This document shows positions 1 to 11,402 of a DNA stretch of 64,000 nt, piece by piece. The translations under genes were made by a program, and so were the position numbers. The notes under the pieces are model-generated. The model made no database searches, was not told the DNA's origin, and worked only from the letters and a program-made list of their open reading frames with translations. Source of the stretch: Oxytricha trifallax (Eukaryota > Ciliophora > Spirotrichea > Sporadotrichida > Oxytrichidae); contig ARYC01000832.1 in the NCBI GenBank assembly GCA_000711775.1, positions 53,431-117,430 on the forward strand, written 5' to 3'. Numbering within the stretch: position 1 is the stretch's first letter; every line of letters starts with the position of its first letter.

Positions 1-226
1 TATCAAAGTTATTGCTCTTTTACTCCTACTTAATTTTTGAACTTCTTCCTTTCTATTTTAATTGAGATTGATATCTCTTGGCAAAGTATTTATACTATGT
101 GTTTAAATTGTTACTATGTTCAGTCTTACTTTCCATTTGTTAATGATTTTTATGTGTAGAATTTATTTTCTGGTTTTACGAGGTTTCCACTATTTATTGA
201 TTGGTAAGCGGATGACTATCTTGCAT
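1..226 (-). CDS. N-terminal part of an unknown Gln/Asn/Lys-rich protein (partial)
   Basis: With TAA/TAG read as Gln, the minus strand is open from an ATG at 226 to the window edge, about 75 residues. It is polar and rich in Gln, Asn, Ser and Lys, and turns basic (KQKGRSSKIKQEQKS) at the edge. No domain is visible. Base composition is more balanced than in the AT-rich stretch on its upstream side (227-923), which supports coding. The rest of the gene lies outside the window. Function unknown. Confidence 0.45.
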
Positions 227-923
227 TAAAAATAGAAAAATAGATATTAAATATTCTGCATTTACTGTTTCAACCTTGTTTATTGATGTTTTAGCATTTT
301 ACTAGCTAAATGCATTTAAAAAGCAGTCATGCCTTTTCCTTGTTAATTGGCTCCATTCATCACACTATTTTTACTCTGACTATAGTGTGTTAAGACTTTG
401 TAAATATAGAAATAAAATAAATGTGAGAATAAGTTTTTAAGATTTTATGAATATATTAAGTAAGTAAATATTACCTGTTAAAATTGGGTGATAGGTTGAT
501 TAATTATCTTTGCTATGTGTTTTGAATTTAATTTTATGATTAATAGTAAAACTACTATTACTAATCTATTGTATTGTTTCTTGAGAAGCCATCCAACTAG
601 GAGTGTGTCAATTACATTTTTATTTATAATATATTAAGGATATCAATATTAATTATTTTAATTTATTTTTGGAAATCTTTTCTAAATGAATTGAATATTT
701 TGTTAATGAAGATTATTAAATAATTCCAAAATTTTATATTTATAAGAATATCAGAGTAATAAATTTTAATAAAACTATATAATTACAAAAATACAATTAT
801 TCTTATTGTGATAAATTAAGCATCACTAAATTAAATATAGCGTCATCATTAAAAATATCAATATATAAACAGAAGATTATACTTTAATTTGATCTATAGA
901 TAAAGATATAAAATTTGAATAAG
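227..923. other. AT-rich intergenic spacer
   Basis: About 700 bp between two divergent genes. Both strands are AT-rich with short, low-complexity frames. I see no coding, RNA or repeat signal. It may contain the chromosome-end (telomere addition) sites of the two flanking macronuclear chromosomes, but nothing in the sequence marks them. Confidence 0.5.
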
Positions 924-3496
924 ATGAGCAGTAAAAACCTTCAACAAGGAATCTTAACTGAGAGTAAATTAGAAGCTCTTTGCAAAGATAAAATTCAAGC
1001 ACAGTTTAACAAAGTTATTTATAGTTATAACAAACAATAATTAATAATAAAACATAATACAAAGTAGTGTCATATAGCCAAGATCCTCCTAGACTTGGAA
1101 ATTAATATAGCGAAGATTCAGCACTGTAAACTTACTTATAACTCTTTTATGAGAAGTCTACCACTAAGCAGCGCATCATAATGGAAAATGATCTCGCAAA
1201 TTTCATTAATGTTTTATTCTTAAAATTGGGAATTGTGTGTCAGATAATAATCTATTTAGCTATATTGTAAAATTTCGGAGCTAAAGTTACATCTAGAGAA
1301 TACCTGGACATGATGGCAGATGCAGAAGACAACAAGCCAAAACTCGAGCAATTTGATGCTTGGGGCAAGAGAATCGATAAATTACAGACCGGTGAAGGCT
1401 GGAGATTTTTCAAGAAAGAGGCTGCGGTAGAAAAGCTAATATAAATTCCTTACAAAAACTCTGACGTCAATTCCCCAGACTATAATTCTTTGTTTATTTA
1501 AGTTATGATCAGGATTTTAATATTTATACAACCCAAACAGCAGAGTTCATCAGGTAGTGAAGTTATTCTTGTTTTCTGCATCAAGTGGCTATGTTTCCTG
1601 TCCACTTGCAATGACTGATGGAGCTGCTTATACTTTGAGAGAGCTTAAAAGATAAAATTCACCACACTGGTCTCCGTAGCTTTAAAATGCTTTTGAAAGC
1701 TTGACTTCAGAGGACCCTAAAAAGATTAATATTATAATTATAATATAAAAAATAATTTAAAACATATGCTGCATTAGATGTTTAGTTTATATTAGTAATT
1801 TAGATGTGGACTTCAGGTTAATGGATGACAGAAAAACGTGGAGGCTCTGATGTCTCAGCAGCAACTGACACGTTCGCAATAGAAGACCCTCAAAACTCCA
1901 AGTAATGCTTGCTATACGGTTATAAATGGTTTACATCAGCAGTGGATTCAGAAATGACTCTTGCTCTAGCAAGATTCCCGTAAAATAATGAGGAGCTTGA
2001 AAGTGGGAAGGGTAAACTGGCTCTGGTATTTGTAAGGATAAAGGATTCTTTGGGAAGACTAAATAATATTGAAGTTGTAAGATTGAAGGATAAGCTTGGT
2101 ACAAGGCAACTTCCAACTGCTGAGTTGATATTTTAATTATTTATCAAATAAAGTGAAGTTATTTATGAATTTTGAATAAACAATTTGCATTATAATTAAA
2201 TACTCAAAGGTACTGTCGGAACAAGAATATCAAACATAGGCAAAGGTATAAAAACAATATCCAATATGCTCACAATTACTAGAATTCACAATGCCTTGGG
2301 AGCCCTTGGTTTCATGAGAAGAATTTTAGCACTAGCTAATGATTACAAAGAACGAAGATTTGCTTTTGGCAAGAAACTATCTCAGCATTAACTACATATT
2401 AAATTAATACTATTTTTTTCATTTGAAAAAGGGATTTTAATTAATACTGACAAGTGAATCTTAGGTAATTTTTTAATTTAAAAATTATTTTATACATATG
2501 AATGTGCTTGCTAAACTTGAGAAAACTTACAGAGGAAACTTGTTGTTTCTGCTGGAATGTGCATATCTCTTATAGAAAATAGATAACGGAGATTATTCCT
2601 AATAACAAGAACTTAGACTGTTTATACTTAATCTTAAAAAGTCAAGTCTTATATTCTCCTTTCTTAAGTAAATCTTAAAATATATTTAGACTGATGACTT
2701 CAGTGTTGAAATTATTCACTGCCAAAGATGGAATTGGATTAATAAGCGAGGGTTTGGAATTGATTGGAGGACTTGGATATATGGAAAATTCAAGAATTCC
2801 CCAAATCTTATTAAAAATTACATGTATATCAAACATATTATTTATAATTCACTTTATAAGAGATGCTCAAGTTTTACCAATTTGGGAGGGAACGACTAAC
2901 ATTCTAAGTTTGGATTTTTCAAAGGATGTGTTCAAGCATTACAAACAAAACAGATTGATATTATAGAAAATACTTACTATCAGATAATGTAATAATTTAT
3001 AAGTTCATGGTATATGTAAATCAAAACATTAGATAATTAACGTAGTTTTTAAAGATAAGACCAGAAGATTGATAGCATAAATACATAATCAAATCTTGAA
3101 GTTTTGAGATAATATTCAGAAAAGTATTTGGAAACTTTGGATAAAATTTACGAATAAAAGAGTATTGTTTTGATTGAGAGTTAATCCAGAGTTCTATCTA
3201 TCAAGTAAGTTCATTTCTCTAATTTTTTAACTATATTTATCCTAACCATTTTTTAGTTTTGCATTACTTCTTATCCCACACATATTCCTACGAAGAGTAA
3301 TGCCAGTTCACTATTAAGATGAGGCTGAAGTCGACGTCTTTTCATTCTGGATAGAGAGACTCAATAGAGAATACAGAGAGGCTTTTGTAGATGTGAGAGA
3401 TCAGGAGAAGGCTTTTAAGAATGACTCAAGAATACTTAGGGGTGTCGATTACGGCAGAAATATTGATGATTTCATGAAGCCTAGACATAAGTTGTG
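924..3496 (+). CDS. acyl-CoA dehydrogenase, AidB/ACAD11-like
   Basis: FAD-dependent acyl-CoA dehydrogenase family: oxidises a fatty acyl-CoA (or, in AidB relatives, an uncertain substrate). Reading starts [14 protein letters not shown]. Family blocks follow in order: [45 protein letters not shown], the RRFAFG segment, [18 protein letters not shown] and [14 protein letters not shown]. It ends with a C-terminal helical region and PRHKL-TGA. These blocks match the AidB/ACAD11 branch better than short-chain mitochondrial ACADs. The gene is cut by at least seven IESs (listed separately) and has introns at 1492-1540 and near 3205-3256. One pointer pair (2952/3066) joins out of frame by one base; an extra A near 3080 would repair it. 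Family call firm; substrate not inferable. Confidence 0.88.
1009..1058. other. IES, pointer ACAAAGT
   Basis: ACAAAGT occurs at 1009-1015 and 1059-1065. Removing 50 bp joins the codons for FNK to [10 protein letters not shown] of the dehydrogenase in frame. In all IES entries the range runs from the first base of the left pointer to the base before the right copy. Confidence 0.8.
1198..1269. other. IES, pointer AAATTTC
   Basis: AAATTTC at 1198-1204 and 1270-1276. Excision of 72 bp restores [16 protein letters not shown] in frame. Confidence 0.85.
1723..1801. other. IES, pointer AGAT
   Basis: AGAT at 1723-1726 and 1802-1805. Removal of 79 AT-rich bases joins SEDPKK to [16 protein letters not shown] in frame. 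Confidence 0.8.
2144..2203. other. IES, pointer TCAAA
   Basis: TCAAA at 2144-2148 and 2204-2208. Removing 60 bp gives AELIFQLFIKGTVGTR in frame. Confidence 0.7.
2393..2492. other. IES, pointer TACATAT
   Basis: TACATAT at 2393-2399 and 2493-2499. Removing 100 bp gives [15 protein letters not shown] in frame. Confidence 0.85.
2613..2685. other. IES, pointer TTAGACTG
   Basis: The 8-bp repeat TTAGACTG at 2613-2620 and 2686-2693. Removing 73 bp gives [19 protein letters not shown] in frame. Confidence 0.9.
2807..2851. other. IES, pointer CTT
   Basis: CTT at 2807-2809 and 2852-2854. Removing 45 bp gives [19 protein letters not shown] in frame. The pointer is short, so the border rests mainly on the restored ACAD block. 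Confidence 0.7.
2952..3065. other. probable IES, pointer AGATTGATA (joins one base out of frame)
   Basis: The 9-bp repeat AGATTGATA at 2952-2960 and 3066-3074 is the longest pointer seen here. Joining leads into the C-terminal exon one base out of phase. One additional A in the run after position 3076 would restore RLIAQNTQSNLEVL. Confidence 0.6.
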
Positions 3497-3886
3497 AACA
3501 ATAAAGAGAACAAGATTATTAAGTAATTGTTATAATTAAGTATACAATGATAAACTGAATGATATATCAAAAAGTTAAGTCAAGAAATTAAAATGGGTAA
3601 AGCTTTTAGTTTGAGTTAGTTTAAAGAAGGAGAAATAAAATCAATTTTAATTTTTCTTAATCATTTCATAAAAGCTTAAATTCATAGCATATATATCTTA
3701 TACTTTCGATAGTCATTATTTTTTCAAGGAGAATATACGTTTTTGACATGATTTTTTCTTTTTCTCTGATCATTTTGATAATTAACTTGATTTCTCTCGA
3801 TTTAATCAAAAGTCATTTCATCCAGTTATTGGTATTGCTAACTCTCCCTTTTGCTCACATTCTTAGAAATCATCACTATCTTCTCT
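3497..3886. other. spacer between convergent genes
   Basis: About 390 bp of AT-rich sequence between the stop codons of the dehydrogenase (+) and the Gln/Asn-rich gene (-). No conserved frame is visible; a short plus-strand frame at 3748-3945 is antisense to the end of the neighbouring gene and is not credited. Confidence 0.45.
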
Positions 3887-5389
3887 TCATTATTCTCTAT
3901 TTTTTTAAGTCCATAAACCCCTATAAATCTCATACAAATTTCTAATTAAAAATGACTATTCATTATGGTTTGGCTTATAACTTTATGATGCAAATTACTA
4001 GACGTCATTATCTTCCTCTTCACTCTCACTTAACCCCTCTTGATCATGATTGACTTGATTTGTCCACACTGGTGTCTTAAATTAGTGAGTTAACTACATT
4101 GCATCGTTCTAGCTACTGCTCATATTTTTATTGTAATTTTATCATAAAAGAATAAAATATGAAATTGTAGTGATTAAGGTTTTCAGTTTTATCCTTCAGA
4201 CTGCTTTAACCTGTCATTAAGAATTCATGCTAGTTAAATAGACTTCCAGCCCCTTCTGCAAACTATTGAATATTTTCATATATAATAATGCATAAATTGT
4301 AGGGCTTTAATATGAATAATATAACTTTGAATATAGTGAGGCGCGTTATATGTTTCAGTCTCCCTTATCTAATTGGCAAGATTAATACCATTATTATTAT
4401 TCACTGTGAAGTATTGTTCACTCTGCTTTTTCTACATTTAGTTTTACTACTCCTAATAACTCAACTTCTTGCTACTATTATCTCTGTAAAACAAAGATAT
4501 TGGTTGATTGTTTTCTTGTGTGATTAATCCAGAATTCATAGCTTTGAAAGTCTCAGTCTGGGAATTATTAGCGTTTAAGACTTTGCTACCAGGAATAATT
4601 TGTGAGTGATTGTTATTTAGTTACTATTACGATGAAATATGTGAAATATTTTGACTGCTATTATTTCCCTGATTTTATTGCACTTTTTGAGTGTGCTGGT
4701 CTCTGACTTACTTAATTTTATGTTTTAGTACCTGTAAATCGCTTGAATTTGACTTAAGAATCTTCTCTTTATAGTGGTGTGAAGAATCTGAGGATTGATG
4801 ATTTTCTAGGTTTGCCAGGGATTCTTGGTTTTAGTTATTGTGAAAACCTCCGTTTTCTGACTCATATATAGAGAATTCTACTATGTTCTATTACTACTGT
4901 TAATATGGGTTTTATTGTCTGAAATTTTGATTATCTGGATATTGCATATTATCAGTATATGGGGAGAGACCTTGGTTGAATTATGAAGTAGCTTGCTTTT
5001 GGTAATTTATGCTTGTAGTTGGATTTTGGTACATAAACTAAGAAATTGAAATAAGAGACAAAAATTGAGTCTGTAAAATACTAAAAAATCTATGAATATA
5101 CAAAGTTGTTTACCAAACTAGTTGACTTGAGTTTTAGTAATCATGTTGACAATTGACTTTGATTTTTATTCAATCAAATCTTCAAGTTTTTAATTGAAAT
5201 CATTAGCAAGTGATAATAAACTTTCAGGTCTAGACAGACCAATCGAGACTAAAAATATAATAATATATTTAAAATATTTTCTTAGACTTTCTGAACCTTT
5301 TTGTTTTTATTAATGTTTTAACCTCCAAACCCTTCTAAATTCTCCAATTCATCATAGAAATTTCCCCCCTCTTCATCAAATCCATTCAT
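3887..5389 (-). CDS. Gln/Asn-rich protein of unknown function
   Basis: Starts MNGFDEEGGNFYDELENLEG and continues across two IESs into MYQNPTTSINYQKQATSQFN. A long polar stretch rich in Gln, Asn and Ser follows, with polyQ encoded by TAA/TAG, a short helical segment around KHKIKQVRDQHTQKVQQ, and an acidic tail near SESEEEDNDV. No catalytic domain is seen. The 3' half (about 4000-4300) holds another unresolved interruption, so the stop at 3887 is provisional. It lies 46 bp downstream of the coiled-coil gene at 5436-7931 on the same strand. Function unknown. Confidence 0.6.
5035..5114. other. IES, pointer AAACTA
   Basis: AAACTA (TAGTTT on the coding strand) at 5035-5040 and 5115-5120. Excision of 80 bp joins KTQVNQF to MYQNPTTS in frame. 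A GT-AG intron was also tested here and gives the wrong phase. Confidence 0.8.
5246..5283. other. IES, pointer AGACT
   Basis: AGACT at 5246-5250 and 5284-5288. Removing 38 bp gives KNKKVQKVSIGLSRPESL in frame on the minus strand. It is one of the shortest IESs here. Confidence 0.8.
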
Positions 5390-5435
5390 TTTTTAATAAA
5401 TAACTCTCTAATTAACTCATTAATCTTTATATTTA

Positions 5436-7931
5436 TCAATTATTATTATTCATTTAGCTGCTACTGTCATTATTGGGACGATTTTATTGATCACCCAGTC
5501 TCTGCCTGAGCACCTAATTTTAATGCTTGAATTTCTCCAGTTCTCGCTTCATCTTCTCAAATTAAGCCATTTCATTGACTATTTCCTCTCTTACAGTCTG
5601 TGCATCTTCAAAAAGATCTAAAACCTTTTGTTGTTCTTCTCTCAGTTAATCTTGTAGAATTTTCACTTCACGCATTAACAGTGAATTATCCTCGATTAAT
5701 TTCTTGTGCTCCACTTATTCATATATAAAACAATATTTTAAGTTCATTTCTTAACAAATAACATTATATTAATAGGTGTTATTCTTAATTAGGAACTTAA
5801 AGATAGTAAAAAATAAAAACAACTATAGCAAAAATTAAAGTTATAAAGTTAATAAAATAAATGATTGTCTGATGAATTACTCACTTTAGCTACCTTTGAG
5901 TTAAGACCTCAGATTTTCAATTTCACTTTCGTATTTAGTCTGCAATTCCTTTGTTTTCTGTGATTAATAGCTGAGGTCTTATTCTAAGAATTAACACTTC
6001 AAACTTCTAAAATTGCAATTTACTATTAAATATACTAGAGGAATAAATAATTGAATACTTTATGATATTTTTATGTTTTATTTAAACTTAGATCTTTGAT
6101 TTCTTCTCTTAATCACTTTAACTCCTCCTGGTGAGAAAGAGTCTTTTGCTGATCATATAGATTTGTCATTGAGTCATTCAATTAACCGGTATTTGTCAAA
6201 TTATTGAGTGTACCAATATTTAATGATAATCTGTACAATTTAAAATATTTTTATAGAGTACCAGTCCCAGTAAGAGAATTTGTGGTTAAATTGTAATGAT
6301 CCTTTAACATTGCACTCTGTTTTGTATCAATAGAAGATAAAATTGTATAAGAAGAGGCAAAAATATATGAGTAGTTTATTAATAGATGTACCAAGATGCT
6401 TCTAGAAGTGCTGCTGCAAAGATTTCTTAAGTGGGTCCCCTGGCATATTGAATCCCCCGGTATTCTGCTACAAATTTGAGACCTAAGCTTGTAAACTCAT
6501 TACTTGCTTATAGTAATCACTTTAGATCTTCTCAATAATTATAAAACATATTTTGACTGATTTAAAGGGGGTACTATATTATAAGTAATTTGAAAATTGG
6601 TGCATTTAAAATAAGTGAATTATTCTCAAATTCAGATTCTTTGATTTTCATGAGTCCAATGTGGATTTACTTGATAGTTCGAGATAGTACATCCTCAGTG
6701 AGTAGCAACTCCTTATTTTCCTTGCTATTTGTGGTGTTTTAGGAATTCATATTGGCATTATTTCTGATTTCTTGCATAATTAGGTACTTAGCCTGCTCAA
6801 GGATATTAATTTAATATATTTAATGAAGTGTAAATCAGACGTTAGTATAAGGTATTAATGCAATATTGTAGTTAGGGTTTGGTATTTTAATATTCTCTGG
6901 GAAATTGCTGTGACAAGATACATCTATCCTTATCATAAATTCGTTTTCACTACTATGATCTGCATCATCAATGCTATTTATGGAGTCGCTTTCTATTGCA
7001 TGTTTAGTGTTTTACTTTTTGTATTTGTTGTTTATGGTTTTCTGAGTTTTATAGGGTAAATTGTTGTCGACTGATTCTATGTCGTGGTCTTTGTGAATTT
7101 TAGACTGTTCCATTGATTATTAATTATATAATTTTAATACAAAAATACTATAAATTATTAGAGCCCCTAATTGTTTAAAAATGCATTATAATTTGAATTT
7201 AAATTACTCTTCTTCCTCTAAAATTGTATTGTTTACCTCATCTTAATCTTTAACCTGTTTTTTGCCAATGTTTTACTCATTTTACTCAATAATTTATAAG
7301 CAAATAATGTTATTCCTAGAATAAGAATGACATAAATATAATTTTGGTAACCAAAAGGATTGTAACTGCTGTTGCTACTAGATTGTTTACTATGTTTATT
7401 AGAAGATTGAGCTGTTTGTTATCTAGGTGTTTTATCTTTATTTTTCTCCCCATCACTTATCATCACCATCATTTAAAAAATACCCTAAACTAATTTCAAC
7501 CCAATTAAGCTTATAAATAATAATTTTCTCATAGAAATTATACTCAATGAAATGTTAAATTTATTTTTAATGATTGGGGGAGGTGGTCTGATTTGAGTCT
7601 ACCCACCAGGGGTAGGTTTTGTCTATTTTTAAGCATTAATATTGAAGTTTATCATGGGTGGAGGAGGTATCTTACTGTTGTTATTCTATAATTATTTCAA
7701 GCCAACATGCTAATTGTAATTTACTTGCTTGATATCCTATTCTGATTAATTAAGGGATTGATATTAAGAATTCTAAAGTGAAGACCCTAAAGACTAGGAC
7801 TCAGACTACTATTTTTGCTTTTTTTATTGTTTTCTTTGTTAAATTTTAAGTGAGTCGTTTTATAAATTATGCGTTTTATTGTTAAAAGTGCCGCTTAGAT
7901 TTGATTGGAAGGAGCTCTGAGACTCACTCAT
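5436..7931 (-). CDS. membrane-anchored coiled-coil protein, unknown
   Basis: The N-terminal ~150 residues (from ATG 7931) are polar, Gln/Ser-rich with PPPP motifs. One hydrophobic segment follows, YIYVILILGITLFAYKLL (about 7300-7355), then an acidic patch (LEEEEQ). After an IES come MEQSKIHKDHDIES and long heptad-rich coiled coil, ending in a polyAsn tail (NNNN-TGA). Joining the membrane half to the coiled-coil half rests on the TAAT-pointer IES at 7116 and one extra A in a run near 7270; without these they would be two genes. An in-frame TGA sits at 6113-6115 inside the coiled coil (EELK-TGA-LREEIKDL). A tethering role is only a guess from architecture. Confidence 0.55.
6803..6862. other. 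IES, pointer ATATT
   Basis: ATATT at 6803-6807 and 6863-6867. Removing 60 bp joins PNPNYN to ILEQAKYLIMQEIRNN in frame. A longer nearby match (TTAATA) was tested and gives a stop. Confidence 0.8.
7116..7202. other. IES, pointer ATTA
   Basis: ATTA (TAAT on the coding strand) at 7116-7119 and 7203-7206. Removal gives NTILEEEEQSMEQSKIHKD in frame. The pointer is short and the join is between poorly conserved regions, so this is tentative. Confidence 0.5.
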
Positions 7932-8239
7932 TTCGTTGTTTGCCAAGGTGCGGGGATCAATATATTAATAATTACAATAATAAATGTGAAATTTATATAG
8001 TAAAAAGGTATTTATGATCATATCCATGTTTTACAGGGAGATCTTATTGCAATTATTAGCTGAGCATCATATTTGGATATTTTATTTTATAATTTATTAA
8101 TTTTATTCTTTCACTTAAACATAATTCATAATCAGTTTCACTATAAACTTGAATATATTGTTGGATTACAAGATAGTTAAGTTCGTTTCACATAAATTGA
8201 AATAAATAAATTAAAATAATTTTAATATAATTATTAAGA

Positions 8240-11200
8240 ATGAATTCGTAATTTTAATAGCAATTTCAGCAACAGCAAAATCAACAGCATTATTCTATAC
8301 ATATTTATTATCTATTAAATTTAGATTATAAAAAGGGATAAACTATGTTATACTTTTAAATTATTGTAATTTGAGAATAATAACAGACATCTGATAGTCA
8401 TTAGCAGTATGTATGGTCACATGCGTACAGAGAATGCGCTCTATATAACAGATCTGTTAAATCCTAAATTGACAGAGAAAATAAAATATTCAATCGAGAC
8501 TACTCAAGAGGGTAAGATAATATAAATAAACACACATTAATGATTAATTTAATTTATATACATCAAGTTAAACAGTTCCAGTGATCATGGATGATCAAAC
8601 CATATTATAACATTTTCTATAGGAATGAGAAGAAGAAATTCATAAACATATTTGAAGGGATGGACAACACGAAACCTTATGACCTGGAAAATTTGAAGTA
8701 ACAAACATTCAAGGACATATTCTAAGTAAAGAACAGAGAAGTCAAATCAATCAAGAGATCCATCAATTACAGTAATTACACAAAATAAGATCACGATATT
8801 TATGTAAATATAATAAATTTTATACTTTTTTTGTTGTAAATTCAGGTGATATTATTTCTTAGCAGGAAATAGAGCCTTGTTATAATAAATTCAGAGATAA
8901 CATTTACAAGTAAACTTAATTGGAAGAAATATATATGGTATAAATAAATTATAAGAAAATTTTTTCTTGAAATATTTTCGTTCAATCATAATACGATTGA
9001 TTACTTTATTAATGTATTTTTATTTTATGAGGAAATAAAACCTCCTATTTTTGATCTAGCAGCAACCTTAAAACAAGTAAAGAAACGTCAAAAGGCTACT
9101 CTTGATAAATAGAGTAAAAAATATATAATAAAAAACATAAAAACTTGCTCTGATTTTGCAAGAACTCAAAGAGAAAAAATAAAAAAGACATTAGGGAAGA
9201 AAAATGGGCACATGAATATGACAATATAGACTGATGATTCAATAAACAGGTTAAAAGTGAATTTAAATAAAAACAGAGAAGTGAATAATTCAACTATTGC
9301 TTATGACAATTTTCTTGACGATTCTCAGAATAACATACTTGATGTTAAATAAAAGATTAATGAATTTATAATTGATTAGTCAACGTTAAAAATTTGAGAA
9401 TATTTATGCAGGGAATAGAACATCCCTATCATAATAAGTAACCCCAGGTAATCTAAGAAACAGAAGACTCTAAATCATGCAAAATAGAGCATCTCAAAAT
9501 AGAACTGCCATCAAAAGCATGAATCAGCCAAGAAATACAAACTCCATAGACATTGAAAATCATCACTAAAATGACTATCAATTTAGTTTATCAAAAGAAA
9601 ACAAGCCTTTTCAAAATTAGGAACCTATCGCTGCTACTTTTAATACTATAAATGTTAGAAATCATAGAAACGGCATTGAACGGCCTGGTACTGGGATTGC
9701 TAAAAGAGAAAATAGTTTGCAAAATTCAGGCATTAAACAATAATTATAAAGTGATAAACTTGAGGGAAGCGGAATGATAAGTTTTCATAGAAAGATCAAA
9801 AGTTCAATCGGCACCAGAAGACCCTTACAAATGGAAAGTTTGAATTAAACATAAGACTAGATAAGGTAAGAAAATCAAGTTCCTGAGAACAGATTTAGAA
9901 TAAGAATGAACATGAGAAATGAAAACAAGTCTCCCCTTCGACTACTGAAACTTAAAGACTTTAATACCATCTAAAATGAGTATAATCCAGCACCATAAAT
10001 AGCTGATGTTGTAAAGTCTAATAGATCAAATTATCAGTAACCTCATGATTCGAAAAGTAGGATAAATTTAAAGCGAGAAATCGTAAATAAATCTGAAAAC
10101 TTACCATAACCTTTAAATTAAGCTGAGTAAATGAAAAAGAGATCACTTTCTAGTTACTGTAAAAAGAGGCCTATTTCATAAAATAATCACACTAATTTTA
10201 TTCACATAAACAGTATACTTCAAGATTAGAGATCCAGGAAGTATTCGTAAGATCTTCAATCTTAAATAAGTGAGAAAATTTAATAAGCTTATGACAGTAC
10301 TGACAAAAATGCAAAGAAAAGGCTTGCAAATTTATAAAAATTCATTAGTAGTAGCAAAACTACAAAAGACAGCGAGGCTTTAGGATATGCGGTAGGATAC
10401 CTTGATAAGCTCTAAATACTTAATAACTTCGAAGATCCTTAAGTAAAAAGTGGTTTATTATTAATATAGTATATTAAAAATGGGGAAATTGTAAAAATAA
10501 TATTCGAATTCAAATTATCCTAATATAAACAGCCTAAAATTTGCAACGGGTTTAAATAGTAAGTATCCAAAAATGTCTGTATAAAATTGCCGTTGCTACG
10601 TACCAACTTCAACAAAAAGTTGGAAAGTTCGAATCATGCTTTTGAAATTCTTTTATTTTTAGCTACAATATTATTTTTCATTTATTTATTTTAAACCAAA
10701 AAATAAAAGAATTTCCAAAGCAGGATTCGAACTTTCCAACTTTTTGTTGAAGTTGGTGCATAGCAACGGCAATTTTATACAGACATTTTTGGATACTTAC
10801 TATATCAAATTCTATTTAAAAACCTTGCAAATTTTAGGCGGTTTATATTAGGATATTATGAATTCGAATTTTATTTTTACAATTTCCCCAATTTTGAATA
10901 TACAAGACTAATATTAGGAGACTACAAATGGAATAATTCAAATTTATTAGGTATGAATGACCCTCATGCGAATACTTTACCTCATTTATTTGACTTAGAT
11001 GGAACAATCGACTAAAACCTAACTTCTCAATAGATATTAGGCTTATAAGAGGAGGAAATACTTATAGATAAAGTACTATTTGAAAGGAAAAATTCAAAGA
11101 AAGCCATGTTGATAAACGAAAACCTAAATATTAATAAGAATAACTATAATGACTAGCAGCAAGGGGATAATAAGTTTAATGTTATAGAAAATCAATTAAT

Positions 11201-11306
11201 ATAGGAGAGAAGCAAAAGAAAGGAACTTGAAGCCGCTTTGGAAAGATTAAGTGTTAAAATTAAAGATATAACAAAGAAACAAGCCCAGAAAATCACTGTT
11301 AAATGA
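8240..11306 (+). CDS. basic Asn/Gln/Ser-rich protein of unknown function, interrupted by a palindromic element
   Basis: Starts MNSQFQQQFQQQQNQQHYS. A structured-looking N-terminal part (MYGHMRTENALYITDLLNP, MIKPYYNIFYRNEKKKFINIF) precedes a long disordered Arg/Asn/Ser-rich middle. After the palindromic insertion at 10470-10902, the C-terminal part ends in helical KRKELEAALERLSVKIKD and ITVK-TGA. Introns: about 8513-8564 (or a TCAAG-pointer IES), near 8803-8845 and 8938-9030. An in-frame TGA lies at 8582-8584 (KQFQ-TGA-SWMIKPYYN). A one-base shift occurs in the A-run at about 9389. No known domain recognised; could be a cytoskeletal or basal-body protein, but nothing proves it. Confidence 0.6.
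8299..8386. other. IES, pointer ACAT
   Basis: ACAT at 8299-8302 and 8387-8390. Removing 88 bp gives NQQHYSIHLIVISSMYGH in frame. Confidence 0.75.
10470..10902. mobile_element. 433-bp TA-flanked palindromic (foldback/MITE-like) element behaving as an IES
   Basis: Two arms of about 200 nt form a near-perfect inverted repeat around a ~35-nt AT loop near 10665-10700. The left arm begins TATTAAAAATGGGGAAATTG and the complement of the right end reads TATTCAAAATTGGGGAAATT. Arms differ by scattered substitutions and a ~12-nt indel. TATA occurs at both edges (10470-10473, 10899-10902). Removing the element plus one TATA joins SGLLLIQ to YTRLILGDYKWNN exactly in frame. A TA target duplication with long inverted repeats fits a Tc1/mariner-like MITE; precise removal fits an IES. 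No internal transposase frame. Confidence 0.85.
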
Positions 11307-11402
11307 AGCTATTTATACAATTATTCTAATGAATTTAATATTTCTATGTTTGCTATATATTGAAAATTCTAAAATTGTTTCATATTTTTAACCGAGATTT
11401 CA

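Noticed and set aside
1484..1545. IES interpretation of the break after DYNS in the dehydrogenase
   Set aside because: No pointer gives the right phase, while GT-AG splicing at 1492-1540 gives [13 protein letters not shown].
3748..3945. Hydrophobic plus-strand frame
   Set aside because: Antisense to the end of the Gln/Asn-rich gene, with composition typical of AT-rich noise.
10620..10740. tRNA B-box-like GTTCGAATC in both arms of the palindrome
   Set aside because: No A-box or cloverleaf stems; it is part of the inverted repeat itself.
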